A DNA stretch of 64,000 nt from Bacteroidota bacterium (lineage in GTDB: Bacteria > Bacteroidota > Bacteroidia > Chitinophagales > Chitinophagaceae), in NCBI GenBank assembly GCA_023422565.1, contig JAFAGR010000083.1, positions 39,866 to 103,865 of the forward strand, read 5' to 3'. Both the position numbers and the translations under genes were made by a program. Below the pieces are notes generated by a model, which was given only the letters and a program-made list of their open reading frames with translations, did no database searches and was not told where the DNA came from. Positions 57,903 to 64,000 of the stretch are shown here, piece by piece (position 1 is the stretch's first letter; each line of letters begins with the position of its first letter).

Positions 57903-60788
57903 ATGAATTTATTTGAACAGCAAAAAAACGAGTTCGTTAACCGTCATATCGGCCCAAATGAATCAGAAACAGGGAAAATGCTCCGAAAGATCGGCGTACC
58001 TGATCTTGAAACTCTGATCGATCAAACAATACCCTCAGACATTCGCTCGGCAGAGCCTCTTTCAACAGGCGGGCCTGTAAGTGAGTATCAATACCTGGAA
58101 GAATTGAAGAATGTAGCAAGGCTTAATAAAGTTTTCAAAAGTTATATTGGGCAGGGATATTATAATACAATAGTGCCGAGTGTAATTTTAAGAAACGTAT
58201 TTGAAAATCCGGGATGGTACACGCAATACACGCCCTACCAGGCGGAAATAGCACAGGGAAGGCTTGAGAGCTTACTGAATTTTCAAACTGTGGTGAGCGA
58301 TCTGACGGGCTTGCCGATTGCGAATGCAAGCCTTCTTGATGAAGGAACAGCTGCGGCCGAAGGCATGACGATGCTATTCAATTTAAAAAACCGTGATCAC
58401 GACGATATTTCAGCGCCAAAGTTTTTTGTTGATGAAAAGATATTCGAGCAAACAAAAGAGATATTGATCACACGAGCAGAACCGATTTCCGTTGAACTTG
58501 TTTTTGGAGATCACAAAACCGCAACCATAGATGAAAGCTATTTCGGGGCGATAGTTCAATATCCGGATTCAAACGGCCAGGTTGAAGATTACCGGAGTTT
58601 CATTAATAAAGCCCATGCGGTAAACGCCAAAGTTGTGATGGCAACCGATCTTCTCGCCCTAACCCTTCTCACTCCTCCCGGAGAACTCGGAGCGGATGTG
58701 GCGATCGGAAGTTCACAAAGGCTCGGAGTACCTATGGGGTTTGGCGGGCCACACGCCGGCTTCTTTGCTACTCAGGATGAATTCAAAAGAAACATCCCCG
58801 GAAGAATCATCGGCGTTAGCGTAGATGCGAATAACAACCGTGCGCTGAGAATGGCCCTTCAAACACGCGAGCAACACATTCGCCGTGAAAAGGCCACAAG
58901 TAATATCTGTACGGCCCAGGCACTGTTGGCTAACATGACGGCGATGTATGCGGTATATCACGGTGCGGAAGGTTTGAAAAATATTGCAAAGAGAATAAGC
59001 ACACTCGCTTTAACCTTGAGCCGTGAACTACACGAACTTGGTTTCAGAAACGAAAACGAATTTTTCTTTGACACTATCAAACTCACTGTTGAAAATCCGG
59101 ATCAACTTAAAAAGATTTCTGAAGCCAACGGAATCAATTTCTATTATGACCGAAAGGACGTAAAGATCTCTCTTGACGAAGTGACCACTCAACGTGATGT
59201 GCTCGAAATACTTCACGTGTTTGCATCTCTCAAGAATATCGATACCTCGGTAGCGCATTTCGACTCAGAAGTGCTTTTGGAAAATATACCTTCCGCACTC
59301 ACACGAACTTCAGGCTTTCTTACGCACCCGGTCTTCAACAGCCACAGAAGCGAATCGGAAATGATGCGTTATATCAAACAACTCGAAAACAAAGACCTTA
59401 GCCTGAATACCTCAATGATCTCGCTTGGCAGTTGTACAATGAAGCTTAACGCAGCAACACAACTGATCCCGGTGAGTTGGCCTGAATTCAACAATATTCA
59501 TCCCTTTGCTCCCGCAGATCAGTGGGAAGGATACAAATTAATAATAAATGATCTTGAAGCGTGGCTGAGTAATATCACCGGGTTTCATGCCACCTCTCTT
59601 CAGCCAAATAGCGGGGCGCAGGGCGAGTATGCCGGCCTGTTAACCATTCGCGCCTATCATGCAGATCATAACCAGGCTCACCGCGATGTAATCCTCATAC
59701 CTATCTCCGCTCACGGCACCAACCCTGCTTCAGCAGTAATGGCCGGCTTTAAGGTGGTAGTGACTAAATGTGATGAAGCAGGAAATATTGATGTTGAAGA
59801 CCTGAAGCTCAACGCGGAAAAATACAAGGACCGCCTTGCAGGATTAATGGTGACCTATCCAAGTACGCACGGCGTTTTTGAAGAAAGCATCCGCGAGATA
59901 TGCAGGCTTATTCATGACAATGGCGGATTGGTTTACATGGATGGCGCGAACATGAATGCACAGGTAGGGCTAACAAGCCCCGGGAATATTGGAGCGGATG
60001 TTTGCCATCTTAATCTACATAAAACCTTCGCAATACCACATGGTGGAGGCGGACCAGGCATGGGCCCCATCTGTGTGAATGAAAAACTTGCACCATACCT
60101 TCCGGGTCATATTTCTCTTGGCATAAAAAACAAGGCCATTAAAGCGGTGAGTGCTGCGCCTTTTGGCAGTGCAAGCATTTTGCTGATCAGTTATGCTTAC
60201 ATTAAAATGCTTGGCGGCGAAGGGTTGAAAAAGAGCACCATGTACGCGATCTTAAATGCGAATTACATGAAAGCAAGATTAGAGAAAGAATTCAAAATTC
60301 TGTATTCCGGGAAAAACAACCGGTGCGCTCACGAGTTCATTGTTGATCTGAGGCCTTTCAAACAATCCGCAGGAATAGAAGCTGAAGATGTAGCTAAACG
60401 TTTGATGGATTACAACTTCCACGCCCCAACTTTAAGCTTCCCGGTGGCGGGCACAATAATGATAGAACCTACCGAGAGTGAAGATAAAGCTGAACTTGAC
60501 AGGTTCTGCGATGCGCTACTTAGCATTCGTGCAGAGATAAGCGAAATAGAAACGGGACGTGCAGACAAGGCTGACAATCCTTTGAAGAACGCACCGCACA
60601 CAATGAGCGCTGTACTTGGGAACGAATGGAAGCACGGGTATAGCCGCGAGCAGGCTGCTTTCCCTTTACAATATGTTAAGGAAAACAAATTCTGGCCTTC
60701 AGTGAGCAGGGTGAACAATACAGCGGGAGACAGGAATTTGATTTGCACCTGCGAGCCGGTGAGTTCCTATCTTGAAGCAAAGGTGTGA
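57903..60788 (+). CDS. gcvP: Glycine dehydrogenase (decarboxylating), P protein
   Basis: The decarboxylating component of the glycine cleavage system, which passes the aminomethyl group to the lipoylated H protein. The 961-residue length is the fused single-chain form. The N-terminal region carries FVNRHIGPNE, and the PLP lysine lies in HLNLHKTFAIPHGGGGPGMG (codon 60021-60023). H and T protein genes are not adjacent. The LipB-dependent lipoylation enzyme at 20692 is functionally linked. Confidence 0.97.
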   Translation: MNLFEQQKNEFVNRHIGPNESETGKMLRKIGVPDLETLIDQTIPSDIRSAEPLSTGGPVSEYQYLEELKNVARLNKVFKSYIGQGYYNTIVPSVILRNVFENPGWYTQYTPYQAEIAQGRLESLLNFQTVVSDLTGLPIANASLLDEGTAAAEGMTMLFNLKNRDHDDISAPKFFVDEKIFEQTKEILITRAEPISVELVFGDHKTATIDESYFGAIVQYPDSNGQVEDYRSFINKAHAVNAKVVMATDLLALTLLTPPGELGADVAIGSSQRLGVPMGFGGPHAGFFATQDEFKRNIPGRIIGVSVDANNNRALRMALQTREQHIRREKATSNICTAQALLANMTAMYAVYHGAEGLKNIAKRISTLALTLSRELHELGFRNENEFFFDTIKLTVENPDQLKKISEANGINFYYDRKDVKISLDEVTTQRDVLEILHVFASLKNIDTSVAHFDSEVLLENIPSALTRTSGFLTHPVFNSHRSESEMMRYIKQLENKDLSLNTSMISLGSCTMKLNAATQLIPVSWPEFNNIHPFAPADQWEGYKLIINDLEAWLSNITGFHATSLQPNSGAQGEYAGLLTIRAYHADHNQAHRDVILIPISAHGTNPASAVMAGFKVVVTKCDEAGNIDVEDLKLNAEKYKDRLAGLMVTYPSTHGVFEESIREICRLIHDNGGLVYMDGANMNAQVGLTSPGNIGADVCHLNLHKTFAIPHGGGGPGMGPICVNEKLAPYLPGHISLGIKNKAIKAVSAAPFGSASILLISYAYIKMLGGEGLKKSTMYAILNANYMKARLEKEFKILYSGKNNRCAHEFIVDLRPFKQSAGIEAEDVAKRLMDYNFHAPTLSFPVAGTIMIEPTESEDKAELDRFCDALLSIRAEISEIETGRADKADNPLKNAPHTMSAVLGNEWKHGYSREQAAFPLQYVKENKFWPSVSRVNNTAGDRNLICTCEPVSSYLEAKV

Positions 60789-60837
60789 GTTGAAAACCAA
60801 AGCCTAAATAAAATAGCCTTAAATACCTGCTTTATCC

Positions 60838-60845
60838 TATCTTTG
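60838..60845 (+). promoter_or_regulatory. Candidate -7 promoter box of the cold-shock gene
   Basis: TATCTTTG matches TAnnTTTG and lies 27 nt before the ATG at 60873. No clean -33 TTG is seen. The leader would be short, unlike the long thermosensor leader of E. coli cspA. Confidence 0.5.
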
Positions 60846-60872
60846 CGCATTAATAAATACAATAAATAAAAA

Positions 60873-61076
60873 ATGGACACTAAAAATCAAGGTACCGTTA
60901 AGTTTTTCAACACTGAAAAAGGATTCGGTTTTATCCGTCACGATGATTCTGACAAAGAAACTTTTGTGCACGTGAGTGGCCTTATCAACGACATTAAAGA
61001 AGGCGATAAGGTTGAATTTGAACTTCAAAATGGTAAAAAAGGAATGAACGCTGTTAACGTAACAGTTGTCGCATAA
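60873..61076 (+). CDS. CspA-family cold-shock protein
   Basis: A 67-residue single cold-shock domain protein that binds single-stranded RNA/DNA and melts secondary structure. RNP1 is KGFGFIRH (about residues 17-24) and RNP2 is FVHVSGL (about 32-38). It is a single-gene transcript with its own terminator. Confidence 0.95.
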   Translation: MDTKNQGTVKFFNTEKGFGFIRHDDSDKETFVHVSGLINDIKEGDKVEFELQNGKKGMNAVNVTVVA

Positions 61077-61098
61077 TATTACCGGTTAAAAAAAATTG

Positions 61099-61133
61099 AT
61101 GGGTTGCAATGAAATGCAGCCCATTTCTTTTTT
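61099..61133 (+). terminator. Intrinsic terminator of the cold-shock gene
   Basis: A 10-bp stem (ATGGGTTGCA with TGCAGCCCAT, one G-U pair) and a 6-nt loop are followed by a T-rich tract, 22 nt after the stop codon. Confidence 0.82.
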
Positions 61134-61188
61134 CAGCTTGGCTCCAACAGAACTACATTTAACTTCGAAATTTTTTTAGATGATAATT

Positions 61189-62004
61189 ATGAAACAAATA
61201 ATTGCTTCCGCGCTATGCTTCATTACATTCACCGCCTTTGCCCAAAAAAATCAATTAAGGCTGAAGAAAGGCGATGTTATATTTTCTCTGGTGGAAAGCA
61301 GCCAGGATATCGACATGGGTATGGGAATGCAAATGAATACTAACCTATCGGGTGCATATGAATTGTCGGTTTACAGGGATCATCATGATTCCGCGTATAC
61401 AATCCTTGCAAAAATGGTGTCAACTAAAGTTGTTGCTACGGGCGCAGGCCAAGATCAAACCTACAACTCAGAAACGGGAGAAGGAGCTGATTCTGAGTTG
61501 GGATCAATGCTAAAAGACAACATAGGCAGGCAAGATACGCTTATAGTAAACCGCTACACCGGAGTAGTGACCAAAAAAGATACTGTAACAATAAATCTTC
61601 TTGAATCCCTCAACAAATCGGAAGAAGATTTGGCTACCGTATCAGAAAACTCCTTATTCATTATAAGGGATGATGCAAAGCAGGGCGACAAGTGGACTGT
61701 AAAATCTAAAACCGGCGGGGTTGACAGCGAAACAGATTATGAACTTAAATCTATTGACGGGAAAGTAGCCACTATCGAATACAAAACCAAGGTTAACGGA
61801 AGTTCAGAGGTAGAAGTGCAGGGCATGCCCATGATGGTGACAACCAACGGAAAGGTGGAAGGCGACTTTACAACAGATATTGAAACAGGACTGATCTTTA
61901 CAAAAAGCATTGTTAGCGACCTTAAAAGTTCTATGGAAATTATGGGACAGACGATGGAGATGTCGGCAAAAGGAAAAGTTACTGTAACCAATAGGCTTAA
62001 GTGA
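61189..62004 (+). CDS. Exported DUF6263-like protein
   Basis: A 271-residue protein with a signal peptide (MKQIIASALCFITFTAFAQ). The mature part is beta-rich and polar, with GMGMQMN and TTDIETGLIFTKSIVSDLK motifs resembling DUF6263/DUF4412-like exported Bacteroidota proteins. An ATG three codons upstream (61180) is also possible. Function unknown; a periplasmic or surface location is likely. Confidence 0.8.
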   Translation: MKQIIASALCFITFTAFAQKNQLRLKKGDVIFSLVESSQDIDMGMGMQMNTNLSGAYELSVYRDHHDSAYTILAKMVSTKVVATGAGQDQTYNSETGEGADSELGSMLKDNIGRQDTLIVNRYTGVVTKKDTVTINLLESLNKSEEDLATVSENSLFIIRDDAKQGDKWTVKSKTGGVDSETDYELKSIDGKVATIEYKTKVNGSSEVEVQGMPMMVTTNGKVEGDFTTDIETGLIFTKSIVSDLKSSMEIMGQTMEMSAKGKVTVTNRLK

Positions 62005-62105
62005 TTCCCTCCGGTCCGTTTTTTCATTACTATTCGTAGATCGTGACAGTAAAGCGTAAAGGATGTAATTAAGATATCATATCTTACAACTTTAAAACGG
62101 CATTA

Positions 62106-64000
62106 ATGAAATTACTTTACCTTATTGTGGCCGTATGCTTATATAGTTCTGCCCACGCACAGTTTCCTTCCCCGTACTGCACCGAAGCAATGCCTCTTGG
62201 TGTTCTGCCTATCACTAGAGTGAATATAGGAACGATCGACAACCGCTCTCCGGTTACACCCGGCGGGCAGGCACTGGAAGACTTCACTTCGCTTTCGACA
62301 AATCTATTTGGAGGGCAGACCTACCAGATTACTGTGGAAGGCGCAACGAATGGAAATGTGGCCGACAATTACTATTTGTTTGCAGACTGGAATGCAGATG
62401 GCGATTTTAACGATGCGAATGAAAGGCGCTTTATCGGATCAATTTCAAATTCGACAGGCTCCGATGGAATTAACGCAACTACATCTATAATCCCACCTAC
62501 CGATGCAACACCCGGCGCAAGTAGGTTGAGAATCGTAAAGCGATCCGGAATGTCATCTTTCCCCTGCGGAAACTCCGGCCTTGGTCAGGCCGAGGATTAC
62601 ACAATATTACTATCTATTCCACCACCCCATGGCATTTATGTGAAAACAACTGCCCCCGGCTCAGACAACTCGGGCACCTCTTGGGCAAATGCAATGACCA
62701 GCCTTACCACAGCCCTTTCAGTAGCACGAGCAAATGATACAATCAGGATAGCGGCCGGCACCTACAAGCCAGGCAACAACAGAGCCGATGTGTTCTTCCT
62801 GAAAAGCGGTGCGTTAATGTTAGGAGGATATCCTGCAACAGGCAACCCGGTTGATGCAGATCGTAATCCGATTTTGCACAGCACAGTATTAAGCGGCACA
62901 CTTAATAATATGGGGAACTACCATGTACTCTATGGGTTTGAACTTTCATCTGCAACAATCGTTGATGGTTTCAAAATTTCAGGGGGCGAGGCATGGGACG
63001 GGCCCAACAGTACGAGCGAAAAGGGCGGTGGCATATTGCTTGAAAATTCCAACCCGACATTTAGAAACTGCATTTTTGAAGACAACACAGCTGCCGGCGG
63101 CGGAGCTGTGGCAATACTCTCGGGCAATCCTTCCTTTATAAATTGCCAGTTTCGCCGCAACAAGGCGCATGGTGTTGGAGGTGCGGCAATACTATCTGAA
63201 ACAGGCAATCCGCAATTCACCAACTGCATCTTTATTGAAAATGAATCCCTCGGTGAGATAGTGCTGAATCTTCTTAACAGCAACTCTTCATTTACCAACT
63301 GCGTTTTTACAAAAAATATCGGGGAAATCTTCCGTAACAATCAAAGTCATTCCACCATCAATTTTACCTCTATAGTCAATAATAAAATTGCGTACACACC
63401 TGGTTTTGCGTATGCATCTCTTAAGGGTGAAAACAATTCAAGCTTCACAATCTCCAATTCAATCCTTTACTACAATTCCTTACCACGCGCTGAAGACACT
63501 TCAGATATTGCCTTAGTAAATTCAACAGCAAGCGTTACAAATTCAATTACCCACGCCTATTACGATGGCAATTCTACCAACCGTAATATCGACCCGCGAT
63601 TCCGAGACACCGCAGACGTTGATGGTGCCGATGATCTATTTTTTACAAATGATGACGGATTGCAATTGATGAACCCTTGCTCACCTGCAATTAATAGTGG
63701 CATCCAGATCGCCGGCATCACGAATGACATTCTGGGAAATCCACGAAGCGCAAACGGAATTCCGGATCTCGGACCTTACGAAATGCAGCAGAGCATTTTA
63801 TCAGTACCGGGAGTAATATATGTAAACAAACTTGCTAACGGTAACAATGACGGATCTAGTTGGGCAAATGCATATACCGAACTGCGAACAGCAATGCAAG
63901 CTTGCGGTGATACGATCAAAGTTGCTACAGGAATATATTATCCGTCAGACAATGACGTTAGGGCATCTTTGTATTTGGAAAAGAACAGGGTGTTGTTGGG
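62106..64000 (+). CDS. Exported GEVED/parallel beta-helix protein, 3'-truncated by window edge
   Basis: The frame opens at ATG 62106 and stays open for 631 codons to the window end. Residues 1-19 are a signal peptide (ending AHA). Residues about 20-170 form a GEVED domain (DWNADGDFNDANE, then GQAEDYTI). Then comes a module of about 394 residues that begins GIYVKTTAPGSD and contains SWANAMTSLTTAL, with a run of short parallel beta-helix turns (FRNCIFEDN, FINCQFRRN, FTNCIFIEN) and ends NPRSANGIPDLGPYE, the choice-of-anchor/DUF1565 type. A second copy of the module starts at about 63815 (IYVNKLANGNNDGSSWANAY). Surface export by T9SS is likely, but the C-terminal signal lies outside the window. 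Confidence 0.88.
   Translation, partial: MKLLYLIVAVCLYSSAHAQFPSPYCTEAMPLGVLPITRVNIGTIDNRSPVTPGGQALEDFTSLSTNLFGGQTYQITVEGATNGNVADNYYLFADWNADGDFNDANERRFIGSISNSTGSDGINATTSIIPPTDATPGASRLRIVKRSGMSSFPCGNSGLGQAEDYTILLSIPPPHGIYVKTTAPGSDNSGTSWANAMTSLTTALSVARANDTIRIAAGTYKPGNNRADVFFLKSGALMLGGYPATGNPVDADRNPILHSTVLSGTLNNMGNYHVLYGFELSSATIVDGFKISGGEAWDGPNSTSEKGGGILLENSNPTFRNCIFEDNTAAGGGAVAILSGNPSFINCQFRRNKAHGVGGAAILSETGNPQFTNCIFIENESLGEIVLNLLNSNSSFTNCVFTKNIGEIFRNNQSHSTINFTSIVNNKIAYTPGFAYASLKGENNSSFTISNSILYYNSLPRAEDTSDIALVNSTASVTNSITHAYYDGNSTNRNIDPRFRDTADVDGADDLFFTNDDGLQLMNPCSPAINSGIQIAGITNDILGNPRSANGIPDLGPYEMQQSILSVPGVIYVNKLANGNNDGSSWANAYTELRTAMQACGDTIKVATGIYYPSDNDVRASLYLEKNRVLL

Noticed and set aside
60873..61076. 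Cold-shock thermosensor leader upstream of the CspA-type gene
   Set aside because: With the best -7 box at 60838 the leader is under 30 nt, too short for the E. coli cspA-type structure.

Overview
The window is chromosomal DNA from a member of the Bacteroidota, most like the Chitinophagales/Chitinophagaceae. The evidence is a giant SprB-repeat protein with a gliding-motility/type IX secretion (T9SS) C-terminal domain, a second exported GEVED/beta-helix protein, a type III glutamine synthetase, a fused DAHP synthase-chorismate mutase, paired DUF3857 proteins, and several matches to the Bacteroidota promoter box TAnnTTTG. I see no tRNA, rRNA, insertion sequence, prophage, CRISPR array or plasmid function. 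Gene packing is tight: most intergenic gaps are under 150 bp, many genes overlap by 1-20 nt, and three convergent pairs touch stop to stop.

Layout. 1-2039: 3' part of a GH20 beta-N-acetylhexosaminidase. 2337-9272: 2311-residue SprB-like adhesin with about 21 repeats. 9376-10032: NAD(P)-binding epimerase-like protein. 10408-14776 (minus): shikimate operon, DAHP synthase/chorismate mutase, aroB, aroA, aroC. 14887-16890: small lipoprotein divergent from an ECF sigma factor and a membrane protein that joins an anti-sigma-like N-terminus to a periplasmic trypsin-like protease. 16901-22905: flavin monooxygenase-like enzyme, nucleotidyltransferase, PLP enzyme, exported protein, lipB, an RluA-type pseudouridine synthase and a small membrane protein. 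22973-25069: DPP III-like metallopeptidase lipoprotein. 25077-34012 (minus): a directon read pyrG, trmH-like, ubiA-like, two DUF3857/transglutaminase-like proteins, ruvX, def, and an exported protein. 34221-37449 (minus): purL and hldD. 37550-44371 (plus): membrane protein, glutamine synthetase III, transglutaminase-like protein, AsmA-like protein. 44380-48406 (minus): YdeI-like protein, DsbA-like protein, clpB. 48468-49522: frameshifted serine hydrolase. 49582-56791: queG, anmK, SRPBCC protein, ABC-2 permease, folK, deoxynucleoside kinase, MFS transporter, MBL hydrolase. 56803-60788: methyltransferase, YkgJ-like protein, gcvP. 60873-62004: cold-shock protein and an exported protein. 62106-64000: an exported GEVED/beta-helix protein that runs off the right edge.

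How the genes relate. Most are housekeeping: aromatic amino-acid precursors, CTP, purine and folate synthesis, lipoylation, glycine cleavage, nitrogen assimilation, protein quality control, and cell-wall recycling (GH20 and AnmK). The accessory, surface-facing part is the two large exported proteins and a set of exported or anchored proteins of unknown role. The most interesting candidate system is the sigma factor with its one-nucleotide-spaced anti-sigma/protease fusion at 15213-16890. Other notable points are a paired active and catalytically dead transglutaminase-like couple, a nested duplication in the SprB array, a terminator embedded in an opposing gene, and a DsbA-like protein that lost its first active-site cysteine.
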